Of a stretch of 64,000 nucleotides of DNA, positions 18,546-27,511 are shown one piece after another. Position 1 is the stretch's first letter; every line of letters begins with the position of its first letter. The position numbers were made by a program, and so were the translations under genes. The stretch comes from Arthrobacter_H rhombi (lineage in GTDB: Bacteria > Actinomycetota > Actinomycetes > Actinomycetales > Micrococcaceae). The stretch spans positions 310,001-374,000 of the forward strand of contig NZ_BAAAIV010000004.1 of the NCBI RefSeq assembly GCF_039526245.1. Direction: 5' to 3'. Under the pieces are notes generated by a model that saw only the letters and a program-made list of their open reading frames with translations, was not told where the DNA came from and searched no databases.

Positions 18546-19379
18546 ATGAGCGCCTTGCATGGACCCCGGGGGTTCAACCTGGCATCCAGCGTGCCGTTCA
18601 TCTTCGGGACCCTGGATGCCGAGACCATTCCCGGACCGATCCTGGTCGAGCTGCTCACCGACGCCGGCCACAGCCTCCCCTCGGCCCGCGCCTTGCTGGC
18701 CCGCCTCCGCGCGGCCGGCTCGCTCGAGGCCCAGCGCCACGGCCGCGTGGCCGCCTACCGGCTTTCCGGGGCCATGCTGACCGGGTTCAACGGGGTCGAC
18801 CACGGCCCGCAGCCGGGTAACTGGGACGGGCGCTTCCACACAGTGGTCTTCGACATCCCGGAATCGGAACGCCCGGTGAAGGACCACTTACGCTACCTCG
18901 CGCAAAACCTGGGGCTGGGGACCATCAGGCCCGGCGTGCTGATCTCCACCGACCCTGCCCGGGTGGACGAGGGCCTGGAGGGCGTGCACACGCGCGGGTT
19001 GTTGGTGCGCGGGACCCTGGAGTTCGACGCGGCGACCTCCCGCGAGGTGGCGGCACTGGCCTGGGACCTCCCCCAGCGCGTGGAGTCCCTGCGCGCTGCG
19101 GCACACAGGGTCAGCGCCTGGGCGCGCCCGGGCCGGATCCCGGCAGAACCGGCAATCGCCTTCAGGTCCTTCCACGACAACTACCTGCACTCCATCGGCC
19201 TGCGGCTGACCGATCCCGGGCTGCCTCCCGAGCTCCTGCCAGCCGACTGGCCAGCCGGGGAGCTCGATCAGGCCCTCCGCCGCATGATGACCGCGTGGAA
19301 CGACGCCGTCACAGCCCACGTCGAAACACTCTTGCTGCGCAGCCCCCACGCCTGGCTGGTGCACCGGCGCGAGCGGTAG
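18546..19379 (+). CDS. PaaX-family transcriptional regulator
   Basis: A 277-residue regulator. The N-terminal part (SVPFIFGTLDAETIPGPILVELLTDAG) and the winged-helix stretch LPSARALLARLRAAGSLEAQ match PaaX-like proteins; the middle WDGRFHTVVFDIPESERPVKD is the conserved PaaX core that begins the Cas2-like domain; the C-terminal domain follows. PaaX represses phenylacetyl-CoA genes in E. coli, but actinobacterial relatives control varied catabolic genes. AGGAAA precedes the start by ~11 bases. The divergent VC0807-like gene is the nearest likely target. Confidence 0.85.
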   Translation: MSALHGPRGFNLASSVPFIFGTLDAETIPGPILVELLTDAGHSLPSARALLARLRAAGSLEAQRHGRVAAYRLSGAMLTGFNGVDHGPQPGNWDGRFHTVVFDIPESERPVKDHLRYLAQNLGLGTIRPGVLISTDPARVDEGLEGVHTRGLLVRGTLEFDAATSREVAALAWDLPQRVESLRAAAHRVSAWARPGRIPAEPAIAFRSFHDNYLHSIGLRLTDPGLPPELLPADWPAGELDQALRRMMTAWNDAVTAHVETLLLRSPHAWLVHRRER

Positions 19380-19418
19380 GCCGCGCCGGGAGGGGAACCG
19401 CGGGTGCCCCGGAGACAG

Positions 19419-19462
19419 CTCGGGCCCGGCACGGGGCGTTGACGCTCCGTACCGGGCCCGAG
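19419..19462. terminator. Hairpin terminator between convergent genes
   Basis: CTCGGGCCCGG pairs with CCGGGCCCGAG, extended by an inner ACGG/CCGT stem. It lies between the ends of the PaaX-type regulator gene and ccsB and can serve both strands. Confidence 0.8.
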
Positions 19463-19476
19463 GCCGCTCCTGCCTG

Positions 19477-20517
19477 CTAGACGCCCGCGTACGAGTGCAG
19501 GCCGTTGAAGTACAGGTTCACCACGGTGAAGTTGAAGACGATGCACAGGTAGCCGATGATGCTCAGCCACGCCGAACGGGTCCCCGTCCAGCCACGCGTT
19601 GCGCGGGCGTGGAGGTAACCGGCGAAGACCACCCAGATGACGAAGGTCCAGACCTCCTTGGTGTCCCAGCCCCAGTAGCGGCCCCAGGCGGCTTCGGCCC
19701 ACACGGCGCCGGCCATGAGCGTGAAGGTCCACATCACGAAGGCGACGGCGTTGATCCGGTAGGCGAAGTTCTCCAGCGCAGCAGCGCTGGGGACCATGCG
19801 CAGGAACGCCAGCTTGTCGGGCTTGCCGGCGGCAAGCTTGGCCTGCCGGTCGGCCTGGAAGAGCTGCAGGACGCTGAGCGCAAAGGTGATCGTGAACAGC
19901 GAGGAAGCCAACACGGCGATGGACACGTGGATGATCAGCCACGGGCTCTGCAGTGCGGGAACCAGGTGCGCCACGGGCGTGGGGAAGCCCATGGTCGCGG
20001 CGCACAGCATGAGCGTGACCAACCCGATGACGAAGGTCCCCATGAACCGCAGGTCCTTCTTGAGCAGCACCACGAGGAAGACCAGTGCGACCACCATGGC
20101 ACCGGTGGTCAGGAACTCGTACATGTTGCCCCAGGGGACACGGCCGGCGGCGATGGCCCGCGAGACCACGGCGGACACGTGGATGGCCGCGGCGATCCAC
20201 GCCACCGAAACACCCACCCGGGCCGCGGTGCGCTTGCCCGCCTGGCGGACGTAGTTCATCGATTCGTTGACGAGCAGCCCGTCATCGGCTGCCGGGGCGT
20301 GCGGGCCCCGGTCCTGGTGGACCGTTGCGGTCGCGGCGCCCACGGTGGCCAGCTGCTTGGCTTCCTCGGCCAGCAGGCCCGACTCGAGCTCCCGGATGGT
20401 CTGGTTGGACTTGGCCAGATCCCAGGCAAAGGAGATGAAGGCGATGGCGTAGGCCATGGCCGCCAGCAGCATGAAAAGGTCGCTGTATGCGCCGAGCTGT
20501 TCATTGATGGTTGGCAT
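19477..20517 (-). CDS. ccsB: Cytochrome c biogenesis protein CcsB (ResC/CcsA type)
   Basis: A 346-residue membrane protein of the system II heme-handling complex. WGRYWGWDTKEVWTFVIW is the heme-binding WWD-type domain of the HHP superfamily, followed by YLHARATRGW; VPWGNMYEFLTTGA precedes the earlier helices. With ResB it moves heme across the membrane and ligates it to apocytochrome c. It is last in the operon, 17 bases after resB. Confidence 0.92.
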   Translation of the reverse strand: MPTINEQLGAYSDLFMLLAAMAYAIAFISFAWDLAKSNQTIRELESGLLAEEAKQLATVGAATATVHQDRGPHAPAADDGLLVNESMNYVRQAGKRTAARVGVSVAWIAAAIHVSAVVSRAIAAGRVPWGNMYEFLTTGAMVVALVFLVVLLKKDLRFMGTFVIGLVTLMLCAATMGFPTPVAHLVPALQSPWLIIHVSIAVLASSLFTITFALSVLQLFQADRQAKLAAGKPDKLAFLRMVPSAAALENFAYRINAVAFVMWTFTLMAGAVWAEAAWGRYWGWDTKEVWTFVIWVVFAGYLHARATRGWTGTRSAWLSIIGYLCIVFNFTVVNLYFNGLHSYAGV

Positions 20518-20534
20518 GCGTGTTCCTTTTTCTC

Positions 20535-22208
20535 CTAAACTTCGGTCCGGCGGACGCCGGTGAATTCGCGCTCAAGAAGTGTGCGAAGCTCCCGGGCTTC
20601 CTGCCGCACCCGGGGATCCTCCCCACGGGCCAGCACCCCGTATTCGATGATACGCCCGCCATGGTCATCCCCCTCGCGGGGCCCCTCCCCTGCCGGGTGG
20701 ACCTTGATCCACGCACGACGGCGGGGCGTGAACAGGGAGACTGCCAAGCCCATCAGGGCCAAGGCCGCGAAGATCGCCACGGGCAGCTTGCCCGGGTCGT
20801 GGTGGATGTCCAGGGCAGCATAGCGCTTGATGCCATCGAAGGTGATGGAGCCCTTGTCCTGGGGCAGTTTCACGGTCTGGCCGGCGTTGACCACCAGCCC
20901 GCCCGCGTCGAGATTGCGGCTGTTGAGCTCGGTGAGCTTGTCGGTGTCCAGCACGAACACGTTCTGCGGGTCCCCCGCGTCGAGGCCGAGGTCTCCGTAA
21001 TAGGAGTTCAGCTGCAGCTGCGGCAACACCGGGCTGGGGTCCAGGGAAATGCCGACGCCGGACGAGTTGACGCCGGCGGTGGGCAGGAAGAGGCCGACGA
21101 ATCCGAGCTGGTCCGGTCGGGCATCGGGCACCTTGAGCACCAGCAGGGAGGTGAAGACGTCGTCTTGCGGGACGGCGACCACCGGTCCGGAGTAGGACAC
21201 GTTGCCCTTTCCGTCCCGGACGGTGATCTCGGGGGCATAGCCGTTGCCGACCAGGTAGACGGCAGTGCCGCCAATGCGCAGTGGGTGGTTGACCCGCAGG
21301 TCCTGCTGTTGGGGATCGCTACCGGGTTCGGAAGTCGTCACCTTGGCATGGAAGTCGATGGGCTGGCCGTAATGCGTCGTGGACTCACGGTCATAGGTCA
21401 CGTTGAAGTCGTCGAGCTTCACCGAGAACGGACTGAGCGACCCTTCCTTGAACCCGGTCCCGGGGTTGAAGGAGTCGTAGGACACCAGCGTGTTGACGAA
21501 GGACTCCCCCTCCACCACGATGCGCTGGCCGGTGTATCCGAAGACCCCGCCGATGGCGACCGCGGCCAGCACTCCGATGAGGGAGAAATGGAAGATCAGG
21601 TTGCCGACCTCGCGGATGTAGCCGCGTTCGGCGCCGACTGAAGGGACCTGGCCGTCGGGTCGCTGTTCGACGCGGTAACCACGCTTCTTCAGCAGGGCCG
21701 CCGAGCGCGCCAGGATCTGGCTGTCGGGAAGATCCGCGGCAAGCCCGGAAACTTCCAGCGTCCCGTTCTCCGGCAGGCGTGAGAGCCGGGCCGGTGTACG
21801 CGGCGGTGCGGTCCGCATGGCCTGGTAGTGCTTTTTGGCCCGCGGAAAAACGCAACCGATCAGCGAGATGAACAGCAGCAGGTAGATGGCCGAGAACCAC
21901 ACCGACGAGAAGACGTCGAACAACTGGAAGGTGTCCAGCCAGTGCCCCAGCACGGGTTTGTTGTCGATGTAGGCGGTGACTTCGGTGGGATTCACCGGCC
22001 GCTGCGGGAAGAGCGATCCCGGCACCGTTGCCACGGCCAACAGCAGGAGCAGGAACAATGCCGTGCGCATGCTGGTCAGTTGGGTCCATGCCCACCGGAT
22101 CATGCCCCACGGGCCGAGCGCCGGGACCGCGACATCACCGTTCCGGGGCTTCTTGCCCTTGCCCTTTTCGGGGTGGGGGGGGTGATCGGTATTCCTGGTC
22201 AATGCCAT
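20535..22208 (-). CDS. resB: Cytochrome c biogenesis protein ResB
   Basis: A 557-residue ResB/Ccs1 protein, partner of CcsB in cytochrome c assembly. Visible landmarks are a charged N terminus, a first helix TALFLLLLLAVATVPGSLFPQ, a second VWFSAIYLLLFISLIGCVFPR, a third FHFSLIGVLAAVAIGGVFG after REVGNL, a large extracytoplasmic domain (about 215-480) and a last helix LPVAIFAALALMGLAVSLF near 490. The ATG at 22208 shares a base with the ccdA stop (TGATG). The antisense and out-of-frame ORFs over this gene are not real. Confidence 0.92.
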   Translation of the reverse strand: MALTRNTDHPPHPEKGKGKKPRNGDVAVPALGPWGMIRWAWTQLTSMRTALFLLLLLAVATVPGSLFPQRPVNPTEVTAYIDNKPVLGHWLDTFQLFDVFSSVWFSAIYLLLFISLIGCVFPRAKKHYQAMRTAPPRTPARLSRLPENGTLEVSGLAADLPDSQILARSAALLKKRGYRVEQRPDGQVPSVGAERGYIREVGNLIFHFSLIGVLAAVAIGGVFGYTGQRIVVEGESFVNTLVSYDSFNPGTGFKEGSLSPFSVKLDDFNVTYDRESTTHYGQPIDFHAKVTTSEPGSDPQQQDLRVNHPLRIGGTAVYLVGNGYAPEITVRDGKGNVSYSGPVVAVPQDDVFTSLLVLKVPDARPDQLGFVGLFLPTAGVNSSGVGISLDPSPVLPQLQLNSYYGDLGLDAGDPQNVFVLDTDKLTELNSRNLDAGGLVVNAGQTVKLPQDKGSITFDGIKRYAALDIHHDPGKLPVAIFAALALMGLAVSLFTPRRRAWIKVHPAGEGPREGDDHGGRIIEYGVLARGEDPRVRQEARELRTLLEREFTGVRRTEV

Positions 22209-23002
22209 CAGATCGGCATCCTTACGTCGTTTTTGAACCACGATTGCAATTGGAGCACCCAGTCGCCCCACAGCCCGGTGGCCATCAGGACACCCAGGAT
22301 GATGAGCAGCAGGCCACCGGCCCGCATGACTGCGCGCTGGTGGCGCTTGAAGAAGGCCAACGCGCCGGCTGCACGGCGGAAGCCCAAGGCGATGAGCAGG
22401 AAGGGAACGCCCAAGCCCAGGCAGTAGGCGAAGGTCAGGAGCGCGCCGCGGGTGACGTTGGCCTCGGGGCCGGTGCTCATGGCCAGGACGGCGGAGAGGG
22501 TCGGCCCGATGCAGGGCGCCCACCCCAGTCCGAAGGTCATGCCCAGCACCGGAGCCCCCCACAACCCGGCCGGTGGGCGGCTGTGGATCTTGCGGTCGCG
22601 TTGGAACCACGAGAAGCCACCCATGAACACGATGCCCATGACGATGACCACCAGGCCCAGCGCCTGGGTGACCCAATCGCCCCCGTGGATCAGCCAGACC
22701 GAGATCTTGGTGAAGACGACGCCCACCAGCATGAAGACCACACTGAACCCCAGGACAAAGAGCCCGATGCCGGCGACCATGCGTCCGCGCTTCTGCTCGG
22801 CCAGGTCAGCACCGGTCAGGCCCGTCACATACCCGAGGAATCCCGGAACCAGGGGCAGCACGCAGGGCGACAGGAAGGAAACCAGGCCGGCGAGGACGGC
22901 CACCGGAATCGACAGCAGCAGCGACCCGTCCTGGACGGCTTCGGCGAACGGATTGACCTGGGCGCTCAGGGCCGGCAAGCCAGCGGCAAGCCCGGCGATC
23001 AT
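22208..23002 (-). CDS. ccdA: Cytochrome c biogenesis protein CcdA
   Basis: A 264-residue membrane protein carrying reducing equivalents outward to the thioredoxin-like partner. The redox Cys residues lie in SPCVLPLVP and APCIGP, six or seven helices are visible, and the Gly/Pro spacing around both Cys motifs is typical of CcdA. It overlaps tlpA upstream (ATGA) and resB downstream (TGATG), so the reducing and assembly steps are translationally coupled. Confidence 0.93.
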   Translation of the reverse strand: MIAGLAAGLPALSAQVNPFAEAVQDGSLLLSIPVAVLAGLVSFLSPCVLPLVPGFLGYVTGLTGADLAEQKRGRMVAGIGLFVLGFSVVFMLVGVVFTKISVWLIHGGDWVTQALGLVVIVMGIVFMGGFSWFQRDRKIHSRPPAGLWGAPVLGMTFGLGWAPCIGPTLSAVLAMSTGPEANVTRGALLTFAYCLGLGVPFLLIALGFRRAAGALAFFKRHQRAVMRAGGLLLIILGVLMATGLWGDWVLQLQSWFKNDVRMPI

Positions 23003-23622
23003 GCTGGCTCTGCGACCAGGTCGGAAATCAAGGCCTTCAACGTTGATTCATCGGCCTCGCCGAGAAGTCGGGCCGCAACCCGGCCCTGCCGGTCCAACAC
23101 CAGGGTGGTCGGCACCGCCTGCGGTGGCACGTACTCCGTCATGGAGAGCAGGATGGAACCATCGGCGTCCGGCATCGAGGGGTAGGGGATCTTGAAGGTG
23201 CGCTCGAACGCCGTGGCGGTCGCCTTCCCGTCGCGCACGTTCACCCCGTAGAACTGCACGCCCTTCTTGGCGAAGCCCTTGCTCAGCTTCGCCAGATGCG
23301 GGGCTTCCAGACGGCAGGGGGCGCACGCGGCGTACCAGAAGTTCAACACGGTCACCTGGCCCTGGAGCTGCCCGCTGCCGATTTGCTTGCCCTCGTAGGT
23401 GGTGCCGCTCAGCTCGAGGGATTTGCCGCGGGAATCGGCAGCATATTCCTGGACCGATCCGTCGCCGGCAATGTAGTTCTTTCCATTACCTGCCCTGGCC
23501 TGCTCTGCCAACGGGTCGTCGGCTTTCGAGCACGCCGCCAACGGGATGACCGCGGCGAACAGGGCGGCAGCACGCAACACCTGACGGCGTTCGGGCAGGG
23601 GTGAAACGGGGTGGGACGGCAT
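22999..23622 (-). CDS. TlpA/ResA-family membrane-anchored thiol:disulfide reductase
   Basis: A 207-residue lipoprotein thioredoxin. After a basic N terminus, LRAAALFAAVIPLAAC gives a lipobox with Cys31; the redox centre is WYAACAPCR (Cys100-Ala-Pro-Cys103), and the cis-Pro loop is in PPQAVPTTLVLD. In system II it reduces the apocytochrome heme-binding Cys pair with electrons from CcdA. The start at 23622 is preferred since the frame upstream runs into the phosphatase gene, whose stop is four bases away. Confidence 0.92.
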   Translation of the reverse strand: MPSHPVSPLPERRQVLRAAALFAAVIPLAACSKADDPLAEQARAGNGKNYIAGDGSVQEYAADSRGKSLELSGTTYEGKQIGSGQLQGQVTVLNFWYAACAPCRLEAPHLAKLSKGFAKKGVQFYGVNVRDGKATATAFERTFKIPYPSMPDADGSILLSMTEYVPPQAVPTTLVLDRQGRVAARLLGEADESTLKALISDLVAEPA

Positions 23623-23626
23623 GTTG

Positions 23627-24289
23627 CTAGGCTCCGGGGATGTTTGCCGCGTTGGCCAAAAGGTCAGCGCAGGGTTCGGTGTAACGAACGGCGACGAGCC
23701 GCTCCCCCTCAAAATCCAGGCTGGTGATCGACGCAAGCGTGCATTGCCGCCGTCGGGGATCATGCCATAGGTGCTTGTTTTCGGCGGCCAGGCGCGTGAC
23801 CCAAATGGGCAACTGGTGACTCACCAGCACGGCTTGGGCTCCGGGGCCGCCGAGTGCAACGGCCCGGTCGCGGTGATCCTTCACCGCGGCCATCATGCGC
23901 TCGACCTGGGCCTGGTAGGGCTCCCCCCAGGACGGACGCATTGGATTGATGAGGTATGGCCAATGGCGCGGCTGGGCCAGATGGCCCTTGACGCCGGATA
24001 GCCCCTCGAAGTGGTTTTCTGCCTCCATGATCCGATCATCGGTCCCGATCTCCAGGCCCAGGGCCTCGGAGGTTGGACGGGCGGTTTCCTGGGCACGGAC
24101 CAGCGGCGACGCCGCCAGATGGACGATCTTGGCACCGGCTTTGCGCTGGTCGGCGAAGTACCCGGCGGCACGATCGGCCATGGCATGACCCAGTTCCGAT
24201 AAATGGAATCCTGGAAGTCTGCCATAGAGCACCCGGTCCGGGTTGTAGACCTCTCCATGGCGGAGTAGGTGGACGGTGGCAACAGGCAT
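23627..24289 (-). CDS. Histidine phosphatase family protein (phosphoglycerate mutase-like)
   Basis: A 220-residue enzyme with LLRHGE (8-13) carrying the phospho-accepting His and SPLVRAQETARP with the second Arg; VLVSHQLPIW supplies the late His. This branch of phosphatase is often first in actinobacterial ccs/res operons, in front of tlpA. Substrate unknown; it is not a glycolytic mutase by context. GAGACT is six bases before the ATG, a possible leaderless -10. Confidence 0.87.
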   Translation of the reverse strand: MPVATVHLLRHGEVYNPDRVLYGRLPGFHLSELGHAMADRAAGYFADQRKAGAKIVHLAASPLVRAQETARPTSEALGLEIGTDDRIMEAENHFEGLSGVKGHLAQPRHWPYLINPMRPSWGEPYQAQVERMMAAVKDHRDRAVALGGPGAQAVLVSHQLPIWVTRLAAENKHLWHDPRRRQCTLASITSLDFEGERLVAVRYTEPCADLLANAANIPGA

Positions 24290-24461
24290 GCATCCAGTCT
24301 CTCAAACCTTTGCTTCCACGCCTAAAACCCGTCGGTGATACCGCTCACCGGCGCCGCACGGACGACGCGAATTCAGCCTTCTTGATGATGCGCCGGCCCG
24401 GGGGTGGCGCATTACTGTGGGAGGCAAGCAGAACAGCCGTCAGACCATCGGAGGACAGATC

Positions 24462-25256
24462 ATGAACAACACCAATCCGCGGGACCCCGCCCACGACCCC
24501 GGTCAGCAACCGGGCGAGGGAACCCCGGCAGTACCGGAACCTCCGAAGTTCGGCCAGCGGATCCCCCCTGACGACGCGGCAGCTTCCGGCCAGGGCTCCC
24601 CCGGGCAACCCGCATACGGCCAGTATGGCCAGCCGAACCAGGGGAACGCTCCGGGGTATGGACAGCCGGGTCAGGCAAACCTTCCCCCACTGGGGCAGTC
24701 CTACCCGAACCAGCAGCACTACGGCTACCCCCAACAGGCTGCTGGCGGACAGCCAGGCTACGGCAGCGCCCCCGGCGGAAAACCTGCGCGGCCCGCGCAG
24801 ATCAATGCTGCGTTCTGGCTGATCATGGCAGCCGGGTTCATGACGCTCGTCCAAGGTCTGATCCTGGTCTTCGTGCCGGACGCCGTCATCATGGATGCCG
24901 TCAACCAGGCCATGGCCACCCAGGATCCCTCCATGAACCAGGATCTCAAGGACGCCGGGCTCGATATGGCCTCGATCATCGGCCCGATGAAGATCGCTGT
25001 CCTGTTCATCATGCTGATCGGCGCCGGCATCTACGCCTTGATCGCCACCTTCATCCGCAAGGGCAGCAACGGGGCACGCATTACCGGGACGATCCTGGCG
25101 GTCATCTCCCTCGCGGGGCTCCTGTCCCAGTTCGACCTGTTGGCCTTCCTTGCCATCGCGCTGGGGATTGCCGGTATCGTCTGCGCTTGGCTTCGGCCGT
25201 CGTCGGAGTACATCGGTGCGGTGGCCCTGCACAAGCATGGCGGTTTCCGCCAGTAG
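24462..25256 (+). CDS. Membrane protein with Pro/Gly/Gln/Tyr-rich N terminus
   Basis: A 264-residue protein. The first ~115 residues are low complexity with repeated GQP, YGQ and PGYG units and are probably disordered and cytoplasmic; then come about four membrane helices (starting INAAFWLIMAAGFMTLVQGL, then MKIAVLFIMLIGAGIYALI, and two more). The ATG at 24462 follows GGAGGA. Similar layouts are common in actinobacterial proteins of unknown function. Confidence 0.75.
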   Translation: MNNTNPRDPAHDPGQQPGEGTPAVPEPPKFGQRIPPDDAAASGQGSPGQPAYGQYGQPNQGNAPGYGQPGQANLPPLGQSYPNQQHYGYPQQAAGGQPGYGSAPGGKPARPAQINAAFWLIMAAGFMTLVQGLILVFVPDAVIMDAVNQAMATQDPSMNQDLKDAGLDMASIIGPMKIAVLFIMLIGAGIYALIATFIRKGSNGARITGTILAVISLAGLLSQFDLLAFLAIALGIAGIVCAWLRPSSEYIGAVALHKHGGFRQ

Positions 25257-25280
25257 CACGGGGCGTCCGGCCGGGTCGTC

Positions 25281-25931
25281 TCAGTCGTCGTCCCGGTCGG
25301 CGCCGAAGGCTGCATGGTAGGCAAGGATCTGCAGTTCACGGGCCATGTCGACCTTCCGAACGCGGACACCGTCGGGAACCTGCAATACCACCGGGGCGAA
25401 ACTGAGGATGTTCGTGATCCCGGCGGAAACCACTCGGGTGCAGAGTTCCTGGGCTGCGGGCCCCGGGACGGCGAGGACTGCCATGTTGATCCCCAGCCCA
25501 CCGACGGCGTCGGCAAGTTCATCCACGTGGCGGACCGTGAGCCCCCCGAGCCGTCGTCCGACTGCCGCATCCGCAACGTCGAATATGGCCCCCACGCTGA
25601 AACCCCCGTCCTGGAAACCGGAGTACCCGGCCAGGGCGCGCCCCAGGTTGCCGGCGCCGAGGATGGCCACGCGCCACTCCCGCTCGAGGCCCAGCGTCGT
25701 GGAGATGCGCCCGGCGAGCACGTCCACCCGATAGCCCACCCCGCGGGTGCCGAACGTGCCCAACAGCGACAAATCCTTGCGCAGGATCGCAGGGTTGACG
25801 CCAGCTGCCGAGGACAGGACCTCCGAGGAGACCGTCGCCCGTCCCGCTGCGCGCAGGGCTTCCAGCGCGCGGAGGTACAGCGTCATGCGGCCCAGCGTCG
25901 CTTCGGGGAGCAGCTTCCCTTCAGGTTTCAT
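25281..25931 (-). CDS. rex: Redox-sensing transcriptional repressor Rex
   Basis: A 216-residue NADH/NAD+-sensing repressor. The N-terminal winged helix has VSSEVLSSAAGVNPAILRKDLSLLG and the basic wing FGTRGVGY; the Rossmann motif VAILGAGNLGRALAGY begins the sensor domain, and AYHAAF ends the swapped helix. Rex usually controls respiratory and fermentative genes. The start overlaps the glutaredoxin stop (ATGA). No complete Rex operator (TTGTGA-N6-TCACAA) was found in the window. Confidence 0.93.
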   Translation of the reverse strand: MKPEGKLLPEATLGRMTLYLRALEALRAAGRATVSSEVLSSAAGVNPAILRKDLSLLGTFGTRGVGYRVDVLAGRISTTLGLEREWRVAILGAGNLGRALAGYSGFQDGGFSVGAIFDVADAAVGRRLGGLTVRHVDELADAVGGLGINMAVLAVPGPAAQELCTRVVSAGITNILSFAPVVLQVPDGVRVRKVDMARELQILAYHAAFGADRDDD

Positions 25932-26182
25932 GCGCCGATCAGTTTCTCGAGCCGCAGCGGATCGATAACCCAGAAGTCCCGTTGCAGTCCATCAACCAGG
26001 AGCACGGGGACCTCCTCGCCGAATTGCCGGAGGAGTTCCGGGTCCTGGTCGATGAGGACCTCGTCCCACTCCACCCCATGCTTCCGGGTGACGGATTCGA
26101 CGGTTTCGCGGGCCGCGGCACAGAGGTGGCAGCCGGACTTGGTCAACAGCCGCACCCGTGGTTCACGTTCCGAGGATTCCAT
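25928..26182 (-). CDS. Glutaredoxin-like thiol oxidoreductase
   Basis: An 84-residue thioredoxin-fold protein with the redox motif CHLC (18-21), a cis-Pro loop EEVPVLLVDG and no signal peptide. The short size and sequence fit the DUF836/glutaredoxin-family proteins common upstream of rex in actinobacteria. It may reduce disulfides with mycothiol or another thiol. TAGGTT lies six bases before the ATG, so transcript start and start codon may coincide. Co-translation with rex hints at a shared redox role. Confidence 0.87.
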   Translation of the reverse strand: MESSEREPRVRLLTKSGCHLCAAARETVESVTRKHGVEWDEVLIDQDPELLRQFGEEVPVLLVDGLQRDFWVIDPLRLEKLIGA

Positions 26183-26354
26183 GCATCAAACCTACCGCCC
26201 GGCCAGGGTTCCTCCCCGTTCATGACCCCCTGTGGGCCGTTGGCCCTTCCCGGCGCGAGCGTCTCCAGCCAGCGGCCCGAAGCCCTGCTGGCCCCGGAAC
26301 GGTCGGGTGCACCATCTCCCCGGTGGCCTCACTGCTTATGGATAGACTGGACGG

Positions 26355-27173
26355 ATGCCAGAGCAGCCGCGAGCAACCGTCACGCTGGACACGCAGCGTC
26401 CGACGGGCCAGGCCGGGGCATTCTTCGACGTGGACAACACGATGATGCGTGGCGCCAGCCTGTTTGCCGTCGCCCGCAAGATGTATAGCCGGGGCGCCTT
26501 CAGCATGCGCCATGCGCTGTGGATCGGCGCCCAGCAGGCCAGCTTCCTGTGGCGCGGGGAAAACCTCGCTTCGGTCCACCGCGTCAGGGACCAGGCATTG
26601 GCGCTGGCCGCGGGCATCCTCGTCGATGACATGTCGGCATTGGGCGATGAGATCTATGACGAGTTCATCGCCAGTCGCATTTGGCCCGGGACGCGGGCCC
26701 TGGCCCAGGCACATCTTGATGCCGGCCGACCCGTCTGGCTGGTCACCGCGACCCCCTTGGAGGTCGCCGACGTGATTGCCGCAAAACTCGGCCTGACGGG
26801 GGCGCTGGGGACGGTCGTTGACCAGCAGGAAGGCGTCTACACCGGCCGCCTCGTGGGCGAGATCCTGCATGGTCCGGCCAAGGCAGCTGCGGTGAGGGAC
26901 CTGGCCCTGCGGGAGGGTCTGGACCTGTCCGCCAGCTGGGCCTATAGCGATTCCTACAACGACGTCCCCTTGTTGACGGCCGTCGGGCATCCCGTGGCGA
27001 TCAATCCGGACGCCAAGCTGCGCCGCCATGCGTTGGACCACCATTGGCCGGTCTACGATTTCCGGCGCGGACGCCGGGCCGCGACCATCGGGCTGCGGAC
27101 GGCCACCTACTCGGGTGCGGTGTACGGGCTGTGGCGGGGCCTGAAAATGATGAAACGGCGCTTCCACGGCTGA
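26355..27173 (+). CDS. HAD-IB family hydrolase (SerB-like phosphatase)
   Basis: A 272-residue phosphatase. FFDVDNTMM (23-31) is HAD motif I with nucleophile Asp25 and Asp27; LVTATP is motif II, and SYNDVPLL motif IV follows KAAAVRDL, so all catalytic parts are present. The HAD-IB subgroup includes phosphoserine phosphatase and phospholipid-pathway enzymes; a C-terminal basic amphipathic end (KMMKRRFHG) suggests contact with membrane. TAGACT is six bases before the ATG. Confidence 0.85.
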   Translation: MPEQPRATVTLDTQRPTGQAGAFFDVDNTMMRGASLFAVARKMYSRGAFSMRHALWIGAQQASFLWRGENLASVHRVRDQALALAAGILVDDMSALGDEIYDEFIASRIWPGTRALAQAHLDAGRPVWLVTATPLEVADVIAAKLGLTGALGTVVDQQEGVYTGRLVGEILHGPAKAAAVRDLALREGLDLSASWAYSDSYNDVPLLTAVGHPVAINPDAKLRRHALDHHWPVYDFRRGRRAATIGLRTATYSGAVYGLWRGLKMMKRRFHG

Positions 27174-27216
27174 AGCCTCCCGCCCCATCGCGGCCACTCC
27201 CCATCCGGGCATGACG

Positions 27217-27248
27217 ACGGCGGGACCACCCGAAGGTGATCCCGCCGT
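27217..27248. terminator. Bidirectional hairpin terminator
   Basis: ACGGCGGGACCACC and GGTGATCCCGCCGT form a 14-bp stem with one mismatch around a CGAA tetraloop. It lies between the convergent HAD hydrolase gene and the bS22 mini-gene. Confidence 0.85.
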
Positions 27249-27285
27249 TGTTCGCCATCACGCGGGAGCTTGTCCCGCAGCGTGG

Positions 27286-27384
27286 CTACTTCTTGTTACG
27301 ACGCTGGTGACGCGTCTTGCGAAGCAGTTTGCGGTGCTTCTTCTTGGCCATCCGCTTGCGGCGCTTCTTGATAACTGAGCCCAT
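27286..27384 (-). CDS. Small ribosomal protein bS22 (AURKAIP1/COX24 domain)
   Basis: A 32-residue, extremely basic protein starting MGSVIKKRRKRM and ending RHQRRNKK. It matches the actinobacterial bS22 peptide known from mycobacterial 30S ribosome structures, where it sits near the decoding region. GAGGAA lies a few bases before the ATG. It is easily missed because of its size. A BldC-like regulator gene lies upstream on the same strand. Confidence 0.93.
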   Translation of the reverse strand: MGSVIKKRRKRMAKKKHRKLLRKTRHQRRNKK

Positions 27385-27456
27385 TTGGTTCCTCACAGAC
27401 TGGTGATTGATTACTGCTGACGGCCACGCGGGGAGCAGGCAGCAACCATCGCGGAC

Positions 27457-27473
27457 GTTAAATGTTCCTTAAC
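27457..27473. promoter_or_regulatory. Inverted repeat GTTAA-N7-TTAAC upstream of bS22
   Basis: GTTAAATGTTCCTTAAC is a near-palindrome in the 127-base gap between the BldC-like gene and bS22. On the minus strand it follows TAACCT, which could be a -10 element for bS22, so the repeat may lie at the transcript start. No known regulator is assigned. Confidence 0.3.
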
Positions 27474-27511
27474 AGGTTACCTTGCCCGAGGGGCCGGCGC
27501 AGACCACGTTC

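Noticed and set aside
24335..24352. Small hairpin CGGTGA/TCACCG upstream of the Pro/Gly-rich membrane protein
   Set aside because: Six-base stem without a T-run and not at a gene end; compatible with chance.
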